A stretch of DNA of 64,000 nucleotides from Alloboseaceae bacterium BT-24-1 (GTDB lineage Bacteria > Pseudomonadota > Alphaproteobacteria > Rhizobiales > Beijerinckiaceae), in assembly GCA_025846845.1 (NCBI GenBank), contig JAOYTL010000011.1:1-64000 (forward strand), in the 5' to 3' direction. Positions within the stretch are counted from its first letter, which is position 1. Each line of letters starts with the position of its first letter. This document shows positions 23,735 to 31,333 of the stretch, piece by piece. A program made the position numbers and the translations under genes. The notes beneath the pieces were generated by a model. The model did no database searches and was not told the origin of the DNA. It was given only the letters and a program-made list of their open reading frames with translations.

Positions 23735-25793
23735 CTACCGGATCGGCATCGACATCGGCGGCACCTTCACCGATGTCGTCATCGCACGCGATGACGGGCT
23801 GATCGAGACCCGCAAGGTGCCCTCGACCCCGGACGATTACAGCCGCGGCATCGCCCAGGCGCTGAAGGCGCTGGTCGAGGACTACCAGACCACGCCCGAC
23901 CGCATCACCGGCATCGTCCATGCGACCACGGTCGCGACCAATGCCATCCTCGAATACAAGGGCGCCCGTACCGGCCTTTTGACCACCGAGGGCTTCCGCG
24001 ACGTGCTCGAAATGCGCCGCTTGCGCATCCCGGTGCTCTACGATCTGCAATACGACAAGCCGAAGCCGCTCGCGGCCAGGCATTTGCGGCTTGAGGCGCG
24101 CGAACGGCTCGCTGCGGATGGCTCGGTACGGATCCCGCTCTCGGAAGAGGACGTCGTCGCGGCGGCGCGGCGCTTTCGCGAGGAGGATGTCGAGGCGGTC
24201 GCGATCAGCTTCCTGCACGCCTATGCCAATCCCCGGCACGAGATCGCGGCTGAAGACATCCTGCGCGCCGAGCTTGGCGAAGGCGTCTACATCTGCCGCG
24301 GCTCGGAAATCCTGCCCGAGATCCGGGAGTACGAGCGCACCTCGACCGTGGTGGTGAACGCCTATATCGGCCCCGTCGTGCGCAACTATGCGAGTGCGCT
24401 GACGGCGCGGCTCGCCTCGATCGGTGTCACCTGCCAGGTCGAGATGATGCATTCCGGCGGCGGCATCATGCGGCTGGGCTCGGCCGTAAAGCGCGCGGCG
24501 TCGCTGGTCGAATCCGGTCCGGCTGCCGGCGTCATCGCTTGCGCAAGGCTGGTTTCGGGGAGTGACGAGCCCAGCATCATCTCCTTCGACATGGGCGGCA
24601 CCACCGCCAAGGCGGCGCTGATCGAGCATGGCGAGCCGGCCCGCACCACCGAATACGAGGTCGGCGCCGGCATCAATCTGTCGAGCAAGCTGGTCAAGGG
24701 CGGCGGCTACCCGATCAAGATGCCCTTCATCGACGTCTCCGAGATCGGCGCCGGCGGTGGCAGCATCGTCGCGATCGACAAGATGAACCAGGTCTCGGTC
24801 GGCCCGCAGAGCGCCGGCGCCTGGCCCGGTCCGGTCTGCTACGGGTTAGGGGGCCGGCGGGCGACGCTGACCGACGCTTTCCTGACGCTGGGCTACATCA
24901 ACGACATCGCACTCGCAGGCGGCAGCTTTCCGCTCCAGCCCGATGCCGGCCGCGCCGCGCTCAACGATCAGGTCGCGCGCCCGCTCGGCCTCGACCTCCA
25001 GCAGACGGCGCGCGGCGTGCTGACGCTCGCGGTCACCACCATGACGCGGGCGGTCAAGGCGGTCTCGACCTATCGCGGCCGCGATCCCCGCCAGGCGACG
25101 CTCGTCGCCTTCGGCGGCAATGGCCCGGTGGTCGCGGCCGAGGTCGCGAGCGCGCTCGGCATCCGCCGCGTCATCGTCCCGCGCGCCGCCGGCGTCTTCA
25201 GCGCGCTCGGCCTGCTGCGCTCCGATGTCGAGCAGGAATTCGTTCGGCCCTCAAAGCGGCGGGCGGGCGAGTTCGACAATGCCGGGCTGGAGCAGCTCTT
25301 CGCCGAGCTCGGCGCCGATGCCCGCCGCATCCTTGCGTTCGAAGGCTACGATCTCGCGCAGGCCGAATTCCGCTATTCCGCCGACCTGCGCTATGTCGGC
25401 CAGGCCTATGAACTGACCGTACCGGCCAGGCGCTTCGACATCGCCGAGCTCAACGAGCTGTTCCATCGCGAGCACGAGCGCACCTATGGCCATCGTTCGC
25501 AGAAGGACGCGGTCCATCTCGTCAATGCCCGCCTGACAGTGCGCCTGCCGCTGATCGCTCCGCGCCAGCAATTCGCCGCGGAGGCGCCGATGCGCCGGGC
25601 CGATCGGCCGGTCTCGTTCGCGGCGGGAGTATCCGCTGCCATCGCCGTGATCGGCCGGGCCGATCTCGATGCTACGGCGCGGCGCGGGCCCTTCGTCATC
25701 GAGGAATACGACTGCACCTGCATCGTCGGGCCCGGCCAGAGCGCAAGGCTCGACGAGGCCGGCAATATCGACATCGCCCTGGAGGCCGCATGA
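23721..25793 (+). CDS. hyuA: Hydantoinase/oxoprolinase family protein, subunit A
   Basis: 690-residue ATP-dependent amidohydrolase subunit of the HyuA/5-oxoprolinase/acetophenone-carboxylase group. The actin-like ATP site starts at once (YRIGIDIGGTFTDVVIARDD), followed by HATTVATNAILEYKGARTGL. The second half has SFDMGGTTAKAALIEHGEP and AFGGNGPVVAAEVASALGI. It acts with subunit B to hydrolyse or carboxylate an imide or lactam using ATP; examples are 5-oxoproline and N-methylhydantoin. ATG at 23721 is fixed by the conserved start. Specificity cannot be read from sequence; peptide-type import upstream suggests a cyclic dipeptide-like or hydantoin substrate. Confidence 0.92.
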   Translation: MAQHSYRIGIDIGGTFTDVVIARDDGLIETRKVPSTPDDYSRGIAQALKALVEDYQTTPDRITGIVHATTVATNAILEYKGARTGLLTTEGFRDVLEMRRLRIPVLYDLQYDKPKPLAARHLRLEARERLAADGSVRIPLSEEDVVAAARRFREEDVEAVAISFLHAYANPRHEIAAEDILRAELGEGVYICRGSEILPEIREYERTSTVVVNAYIGPVVRNYASALTARLASIGVTCQVEMMHSGGGIMRLGSAVKRAASLVESGPAAGVIACARLVSGSDEPSIISFDMGGTTAKAALIEHGEPARTTEYEVGAGINLSSKLVKGGGYPIKMPFIDVSEIGAGGGSIVAIDKMNQVSVGPQSAGAWPGPVCYGLGGRRATLTDAFLTLGYINDIALAGGSFPLQPDAGRAALNDQVARPLGLDLQQTARGVLTLAVTTMTRAVKAVSTYRGRDPRQATLVAFGGNGPVVAAEVASALGIRRVIVPRAAGVFSALGLLRSDVEQEFVRPSKRRAGEFDNAGLEQLFAELGADARRILAFEGYDLAQAEFRYSADLRYVGQAYELTVPARRFDIAELNELFHREHERTYGHRSQKDAVHLVNARLTVRLPLIAPRQQFAAEAPMRRADRPVSFAAGVSAAIAVIGRADLDATARRGPFVIEEYDCTCIVGPGQSARLDEAGNIDIALEAA

Positions 25794-27532
25794 GCATGCG
25801 CGAGATCGACCCGATCACCCTCGAAGTGATCCGCAATGCGCTGGCCTCGACTGCCGACGAGATGGCGCTGATCGTGATGCGTTCGGCCTATTCGCCTGTC
25901 GTGCGCGACATCATGGATTACTCGACCGCGCTCTGCGATGCGAAGGGCAGGGTGATCGCGCAGGGTCTGACCCTGCCGATCCAGCTCTGCTCCTTCCCGC
26001 GCATCATGGGCTTCGTGCGTGAGCGCTATGGCGACGGGCTGAAACAGGGCGATATCCTGATCGCCAACGATCCCTACGGTTCCGGTGGCCAGCACCTGCC
26101 GGACATATACATTCTGAAGCCGATCTTCGTCGCAGAGCGTCTCTCGGGCTTTGCTGCAACCGTCGCGCATCACACTGATCTCGGCGGCATCGTGCCCGGT
26201 TCGGTCGCGATCTACGCGACCGAGATCCAGCAGGAAGGCCTGCGCATCCCGCTGCTCAAGCTCTACGACGCCGGCGAGCCGGTCGAGGCCGTGTTCCGCA
26301 TCCTCGAGGCGAACACTCGCTCGCCGGTCGAGGTGCTCGGCGATATTCGTGCCCAGATCGCCGCCTGCAACGTCGCCGAGGAGGGGCTGAAGACCCTGAT
26401 CGGCCGTTACGGCGCGGAAGAACTCGATGCCTATATCGGCGCGCTGCACGACCATGCCGAGGCGATGATGCGTGACGTCATCCGCGCTCTGCCCAACGGC
26501 GTCTACCGCGCCACCGACTATATCGACGGCGTCGGCGAGAACCCCGAGCCGCTGCCGATCGTGGCGACCGTTACCGTCGCCGACGACACGATCGACATCG
26601 ATTTCACCGGTACCGCCGGCCAAGTCGCGGCCTCGATCAACTGCCCGATCTCGCTGCCGGAATCGGCATCCTTCTGCGCGATCCGCTGCCTGTCGCAGCA
26701 GGACATCCCGAACTGCGAAGGTTACCTCAGGCCGATCACGGTTCGGGCGCCGGAAGGCTGCCTGGTCAATCCGCGCTATCCGGCTGCCTGCGGCGCGCGC
26801 GGCGTCGTCGGCTATCGCGTCTTCGACGCGATCATGCAGGCGCTGGCGCAGATCGTGCCGGAGCGGGCCATGGGCGGCTCGGAGGGCGGGCCCTATCTGC
26901 TGGCGGCCGGCGGCACGCATGAAGGACGGCCCTTCGTGCTCAACGAGATGGTGGTCGGGACCTGGGGGGCGCGCGCCGGCAAGGACGGCATCGAGGGCAT
27001 CTCCAATCCGGCCGCCAATCTCTCCAACCAGCCGGTCGAGATGATCGAGGCCGACATGCCGGTCGAGGTGGTGCGCTATGGCCTCGTGCCGGATACCGGC
27101 GGCCCCGGCGAGTTCCGCGGCGGGCTCTCGCTCATCCGCGAATTCCGCTTCCTGGCGCCGGTCCGCTTCGTGCTGCGCGGCGATCGGCGCGACCACCCGC
27201 CCTTCGGCTTCGAGGGCGGCAGCCCCGGCACGCCATCGGCCCACATCCTGATCCGTGCCGATGGTACGGAGCGGAGCCTGCCGACCATGCCGATGGAGAG
27301 CTTCACAGCCCGTGCCGGCGACGTCTTCCGTCTCGTTGGGGCGGGCGGCGGCGGCTATGGCGATGCGCTGCAGCGCGATCCGATCCGCATCGAGGACGAT
27401 CTGCGCGAGGGCAAGGTCACGGCAGAGGGCGCGGCTCGCGACTACGGCGTGGTCTTTGCCGCAGACGGCGAAACCATCGACCTCGCGGCTACGATACGCC
27501 GGCGGGCCGAACTTGCGGGAGTTCAGTCATGA
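25790..27532 (+). CDS. hyuB: Hydantoinase/oxoprolinase family protein, subunit B
   Basis: 580 residues of the HyuB family. IDPITLEVIRNALASTADEM is the conserved start; RSAYSPVVRDIMDYSTALCD and LIANDPYGSGGQHLPDIYIL lie in the metal-site region, and HHTDLGGIVPGSVAIYATEI is a hallmark. The end reads RLVGAGGGGYGDALQRDPI. It overlaps subunit A by four bases, as in known hyuA-hyuB pairs. The complex is cytoplasmic. A typical separate N-carbamoylase is not in this operon. Confidence 0.92.
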   Translation: MSMREIDPITLEVIRNALASTADEMALIVMRSAYSPVVRDIMDYSTALCDAKGRVIAQGLTLPIQLCSFPRIMGFVRERYGDGLKQGDILIANDPYGSGGQHLPDIYILKPIFVAERLSGFAATVAHHTDLGGIVPGSVAIYATEIQQEGLRIPLLKLYDAGEPVEAVFRILEANTRSPVEVLGDIRAQIAACNVAEEGLKTLIGRYGAEELDAYIGALHDHAEAMMRDVIRALPNGVYRATDYIDGVGENPEPLPIVATVTVADDTIDIDFTGTAGQVAASINCPISLPESASFCAIRCLSQQDIPNCEGYLRPITVRAPEGCLVNPRYPAACGARGVVGYRVFDAIMQALAQIVPERAMGGSEGGPYLLAAGGTHEGRPFVLNEMVVGTWGARAGKDGIEGISNPAANLSNQPVEMIEADMPVEVVRYGLVPDTGGPGEFRGGLSLIREFRFLAPVRFVLRGDRRDHPPFGFEGGSPGTPSAHILIRADGTERSLPTMPMESFTARAGDVFRLVGAGGGGYGDALQRDPIRIEDDLREGKVTAEGAARDYGVVFAADGETIDLAATIRRRAELAGVQS

Positions 27533-28686
27533 CCACGCTCCTGTTCGGCGCTGCCGCGCTCAACCAGAAGCTCGTCGGCGAGTCGGACAGCCGGGCGCGG
27601 CTGGAGACGCCTGCCGCCGTGCTCGATCTCGATCTCTTCGAGCACAACATCGCGCTGATGGCAGAGACCTGTCGCAAGGCCGGGCTGAATCTCCGGCCGC
27701 ACGCGAAATCGCATAAATGCGCCGAGATAGCGCGGCGGCAGATGGCTGCCGGGGCGCTTGGCAATTGCTGCGCCAAGCCGGGCGAGTTGCTGGCGCTGTT
27801 CGAGGGCGGTGTCCGCGACCTCCTGCTCAGCGCCCCGATCGCCAGCACCGCCAAGATCGATGCGCTGGCGCGCGCCGCGGCGGCCGGTGGACGGATCGGG
27901 GTCGTGGTCGACCGGGTCGATCTTGCTACCGCCTATGCCGAGGCTGCGCGGCGGCACGGCACCGTCTTCGACGTCTTCGTCGATCTCGATGTCGGACTGA
28001 AGCGCAGCGGTGTTGCGACTCCGGCCGAGGCGGTCGAACTGGCAAAGCTTGTTTCGGGGCTGGCCGGCCTGCGCTATCGCGGCGTCCAGGCCTATCAGGG
28101 TCGCGTCCAGCACATCGACGATTTCGCTGCGCGCCGCGCCGCCAACCAGGGAATGGGCCGGCTTTTGGCGTCGATGCTGGAAGCCTTGCGCGAGGCCGGT
28201 CTGGCGCCGGAGATCGTCTCGGGCGGCGGCACCGGCAGCCATCTTCTCGACGGCGAGGACCGGCTGCTGACCGAGATCCAGGCTGGCTCCTATGTCTTCA
28301 TGGACGAGGCCTATGACAGCGTCGACATGCACGGTCGCGGCGGGCCGGAGTTCAAGCCGGCGCTGCGCATCGCCGTCACCGTGATCGGCCACAGCTCGCT
28401 CGGCTTCGCCATCACCGACGGCGGCAGCAAGAGCTTCGCGCTCGATGGCCCGCCGCCGCGCGTCCTCCTCGGCGGCGAACTGGTCGGGCGGATCGAATGG
28501 TGCGGCGACGAGTTCGGCCGCATCCTGCCAGCGGAGGGGCGGGGCACATTGCCGATCGGCACGGTGGTCGAATGCACGGTCCCGCATTGCGACCCGACGA
28601 TCAACCTGCACGACGTCCTGCACGTGGTCAGAGGCGACGAGCTGCTCGAGCTATGGCCTGTCGAGGCCCGCGGGAGAGCCGACTAG
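27529..28686 (+). CDS. DSD1-family PLP enzyme (D-threonine aldolase / D-serine dehydratase-like)
   Basis: 385-residue fold-type III PLP enzyme. The alanine-racemase-like domain carries the PLP lysine in RPHAKSHK (Lys60), and the C-terminal beta domain has the metal-site motif PHCDPTINLHD near residue 353, as in metal-dependent D-threonine aldolases and D-serine dehydratases. It splits or dehydrates beta-hydroxy amino acids. It overlaps hyuB by four bases and closes the operon, suggesting that the imported compound is ring-opened by HyuAB to a D- or beta-hydroxy amino acid that this enzyme then cleaves. beta-Hydroxyaspartate aldolase is in the same family, but the rest of that pathway is absent. 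Confidence 0.85.
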   Translation: MTTLLFGAAALNQKLVGESDSRARLETPAAVLDLDLFEHNIALMAETCRKAGLNLRPHAKSHKCAEIARRQMAAGALGNCCAKPGELLALFEGGVRDLLLSAPIASTAKIDALARAAAAGGRIGVVVDRVDLATAYAEAARRHGTVFDVFVDLDVGLKRSGVATPAEAVELAKLVSGLAGLRYRGVQAYQGRVQHIDDFAARRAANQGMGRLLASMLEALREAGLAPEIVSGGGTGSHLLDGEDRLLTEIQAGSYVFMDEAYDSVDMHGRGGPEFKPALRIAVTVIGHSSLGFAITDGGSKSFALDGPPPRVLLGGELVGRIEWCGDEFGRILPAEGRGTLPIGTVVECTVPHCDPTINLHDVLHVVRGDELLELWPVEARGRAD

Positions 28687-28743
28687 CTCGCGATATTTTC
28701 TCCCGGGCTTGTGCGTCTTTTGCGCTACCGCGGCTCGATTGCC

Positions 28744-29592
28744 CTAGCCGGCCGTCGCCGGCGAGTGGCTCCAATAGCCGACGAGCTTCTGGCGCTGATC
28801 GGCGAAGCAGGGCAGCGATTTGGCCTGTTCGCGCAGTTCCCGTACCACCGACCTCTCCCCGGCGACCCAGAGATAACCGCCATCCTGTGCTCGGGGGGCG
28901 TTGGCGAGCAGGCTGCCTATCCTGCTTTCGGCGATGCCGTTGCCACTGCCGGTGAGCCAGGTCACGCGCGCGCCGGGATGCTCGGGCAAGTCCTGGACAT
29001 GCGCTTCGTCGGCGAGTTCGACGAAGATGTCGCTGAAAATCCCGGCCGGTGTCTGTTCGAGGATGCGGGCGACCGCCGGCAGGCCGGTCGCATCGGCGAT
29101 CAGCAGCTGCCAGCGCAGATCGGCCGGCGACACATAGAGCCCGCGCGGGTTGTTGATGACGATGCGCTCGCCAACCGAGGCAGCCATCGCCCAGTCGCTG
29201 GCCTGGCCGCCGTCATGGACGACGAGATCGATGTCGAGCTCGCGGCTGACGGCATCGAAGCGGCGAACGGTGTAGGTCGAGTAGCGGACGCGATGTCGTT
29301 CCTCGGGCATCGTCCAGCGCCCGTCGGCGTCGATCGCCGGCAGGACGAGTTCGCCGCTCTCCGGATCAGGAAAGAACAGGCGGATGTACTCGTCCGGGAT
29401 ACCGGTCGAGCGGAAGTTCGCGAGGCCTTCGCCGGAGAAGGTCAACCGGATCATTCCGGGCGTCAGCATCTGGCGTTGCGTTAGCGTCGCTTCGTGGAAC
29501 GGGCCGGTGCTCATGCTCTCGCGGACCTGTCTGGCGTTTCGGACGGCGCCGTCTCTTCCATGCCGGGCGCTCATAGGCAAGCGCTTAGGCAT
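28744..29592 (-). CDS. Siderophore-interacting protein (FAD-dependent ferric-siderophore reductase)
   Basis: 282-residue SIP-type flavoprotein. FAD-binding features are YIRLFFPD, the RVRYSTYTVRRFD signature (R-x-Y-S/T-x-R) and DIDLVVHDGGQASDWAM. The NAD(P)H half has LLIADATGLPAVARILEQ and ends with GYWSHSP. These cytoplasmic enzymes release iron from imported ferric siderophores by reduction. The start may be ATG at 29592 or 29514 (MSTGPFHEATL); the extra residues are basic and unconserved. It is divergent from the FecI-type sigma gene, with an ICE-like box between. Confidence 0.88.
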   Translation of the reverse strand: MPKRLPMSARHGRDGAVRNARQVRESMSTGPFHEATLTQRQMLTPGMIRLTFSGEGLANFRSTGIPDEYIRLFFPDPESGELVLPAIDADGRWTMPEERHRVRYSTYTVRRFDAVSRELDIDLVVHDGGQASDWAMAASVGERIVINNPRGLYVSPADLRWQLLIADATGLPAVARILEQTPAGIFSDIFVELADEAHVQDLPEHPGARVTWLTGSGNGIAESRIGSLLANAPRAQDGGYLWVAGERSVVRELREQAKSLPCFADQRQKLVGYWSHSPATAG

Positions 29593-29600
29593 TTGATTTC

Positions 29601-29617
29601 TTTAGATTATCTCTAAA
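29601..29617. promoter_or_regulatory. Irr/ICE-like iron-control dyad
   Basis: TTTAGA-TTATC-TCTAAA is a perfect 6-bp-arm dyad of 17 bp in an AT-rich island between two divergent iron genes. The arms and spacing match the iron control element (TTTAGAA-N3-TTCTAAA type, recalled) bound by the alphaproteobacterial regulator Irr, differing only at the central bases. It starts 9 bp upstream of the reductase start. Confidence 0.6.
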
Positions 29618-29666
29618 TCATCGTCGTTGTCGCAGGTGGCCTCCGCTGCTATGGACGCTCCAGGTG

Positions 29667-30185
29667 ATGGCATCCGCGGAGCCTTTGTCGGCCATGTCCA
29701 CGAGCCTCGATGACATCGAGAGCCTCTATGCACTCGAGCAGCGCCGGCTCGAGCGGCTGGCCGCGCGGCGCGTCGGACCCGCCAATGCCGCCGATGTCGT
29801 GCAGGACGTCTTCATTGCGCTGTGGACGCGGGCGCGCGAGCAGATCGGCTGCTCCTCCGCCTATCTGACGCGGGCGACCCATTACACCGCGATCAGTCAT
29901 TTACGAGCCGAGCGCCGGCGGGCCAGCCTGCCGCAGCGCATCACCGAAGAGCAATACGTCGCTCCCGTGGTGCTGCCGGACCAGGCGGTCGCGGCGCGGC
30001 AGGAACTCGCGCGGCTCGACGATGCGATCACGGCCCTGCCGGAGTGGACCCGCCAGATCTTTCTGCTGAACCGGCTGCACGCCTGCTCCTATGAGGAGAT
30101 CGCGACGGCGCTCGGGCTCTCCTACAGCACGGTCGAGCGCGAGATCGCGCGAGCCTTGCTGGCCTGCCGCGACGGCCTGCGCTAA
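29667..30185 (+). CDS. FecI-type ECF sigma factor
   Basis: 172-residue ECF sigma factor of the iron-starvation group. Region 2 includes ERLAARRVGPANAADVVQDV and FIALWTRAREQ; region 4 is ALPEWTRQIFLLNRLHACSY then EEIATALGLSYSTVEREIAR. It directs RNA polymerase to the receptor promoter when FecR relays ligand binding. Start is ATG at 29667 (GTG at 29664 also possible; ATG at 29694 is a shorter alternative). The following fecR-like gene and STN-containing receptor complete a classical three-part signalling set. Expression is likely under the Irr-like box upstream. Confidence 0.9.
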   Translation: MASAEPLSAMSTSLDDIESLYALEQRRLERLAARRVGPANAADVVQDVFIALWTRAREQIGCSSAYLTRATHYTAISHLRAERRRASLPQRITEEQYVAPVVLPDQAVAARQELARLDDAITALPEWTRQIFLLNRLHACSYEEIATALGLSYSTVEREIARALLACRDGLR

Positions 30186-30222
30186 CCAGCGGCTGAGCGA
30201 GCATAGAGGCGGCTTCCGGACC

Positions 30223-31194
30223 ATGTCGGACGAGAGGCAGATCGAGAAGCAGACGATCGCCTGGTTCACGCGCATGAACGGCAGGCCCTCGACGGCCGAC
30301 CGCGAGGACTTTGCGCGCTGGCTTGGCGCTTCGCCCACGCATCAGCAGCACTACGCGAATGTGCAGCGGCTCTGGACGGATCTCGGTCCGCTCTCCGATG
30401 CCGTCGAACAGCGCGATGCGGCCGCGCTCGCCGGGCCCCTGCAGAAAATCGAGGAGCTGCGGCGCCGGCGCAGAAGCGGGAAAGTTGCGGCCGGTGCTGT
30501 GTTCGGCCTGCTCCTATGCCTCGTGACCGGCTGGCTCTGGCTGGAACGTCCGCATCTCCTCCAGGATTGGCAGGCGGACTATGCGACGGCGCGCGCCGAA
30601 CAGCGCAGCCTGACGCTGGCCGATGGCTCGACAGTGCTGCTCGACGCCGACAGCGCGATCGCGGTCGATTTTACGGCAACGGAGCGCCGGGTCGAACTCA
30701 TCCGCGGTGCTGCCTTCTTCAGCGTCATTCCGGGGCAGGTCCCCTTCACCGTCGCGGCGCGCAATGGCGAGGCCCGTGTACTCGGTACCCGCTTCGAGGT
30801 CGCGGCCGAGGACCGCGAGGTCAGCGTCACCTTGGACAGCGGCAGCGTCGAGGTCGCGCTGCGCGACGGCCGCGGCCGCCTTGTCCTGAGGCCGGGCGAA
30901 AGCGTCGCCTATGGAGTTGGCGGCCTAGGCGGTGCCCATGCCGTCGACCTGACCGAGACGACGGCCTGGCGGCAGGGTCGCTACATCTTCACCAACGCCC
31001 GGCTTGCCGATGTGCTGGAGCGGATTGGGCGCTATCGCGGCGGCCGCATCCTGGTGACGAGCGGAGAGCTCGGCGAACGGCGCGTCAGCGGCAACATCGC
31101 GCTGCGCGACGGCAATGCGGCGCTGGCAGCGGTCCAATCCTCCGTCGGATTTCAGGTCACCGGGCTCGGCCGACTGACGCTTGTCAGTCCCTGA
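30223..31194 (+). CDS. FecR-type anti-sigma/sigma regulator
   Basis: 323 residues. The cytoplasmic N-terminus has the DUF4880 segment (AIAWF-like: TIAWFTRMNGRPSTADREDF, with ARWLGASPTHQQHY). One transmembrane helix (about residues 87-104, VAAGAVFGLLLCLVTGW) is followed by a periplasmic FecR domain (TLADGSTVLLDADSAIAVDF) and a C-terminal secretin/STN-like domain (ARLADVLERIGRYRGGRILV). It holds and activates the sigma factor at 29667 in response to the receptor at 31334. Start ATG 30223 gives the family length; the longer frame to 30091 overlaps the sigma gene. Confidence 0.92.
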   Translation: MSDERQIEKQTIAWFTRMNGRPSTADREDFARWLGASPTHQQHYANVQRLWTDLGPLSDAVEQRDAAALAGPLQKIEELRRRRRSGKVAAGAVFGLLLCLVTGWLWLERPHLLQDWQADYATARAEQRSLTLADGSTVLLDADSAIAVDFTATERRVELIRGAAFFSVIPGQVPFTVAARNGEARVLGTRFEVAAEDREVSVTLDSGSVEVALRDGRGRLVLRPGESVAYGVGGLGGAHAVDLTETTAWRQGRYIFTNARLADVLERIGRYRGGRILVTSGELGERRVSGNIALRDGNAALAAVQSSVGFQVTGLGRLTLVSP

Positions 31195-31333
31195 GCGGGC
31201 TGGCTCGAACCCTCTCAAATTTTTTCTCGGAATGGTGAGGGTGGTGCCGGCTCCCGGACGACTAGGAGATGAGGGCAGCGCGCGACGTTTGCGCGGAACT
31301 GCCGGCATCGCCGGGTTTCGGGAAGGCTGGGGC

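Noticed and set aside
25484..27244. 586-residue minus-strand open frame
   Set aside because: Antisense of hyuB with biased composition; the plus-strand gene is strongly conserved.
31195..31333. FecI-type promoter before the STN receptor
   Set aside because: A GGAAT element is present at 31229 but no convincing partner -10 element; not strong enough to annotate.
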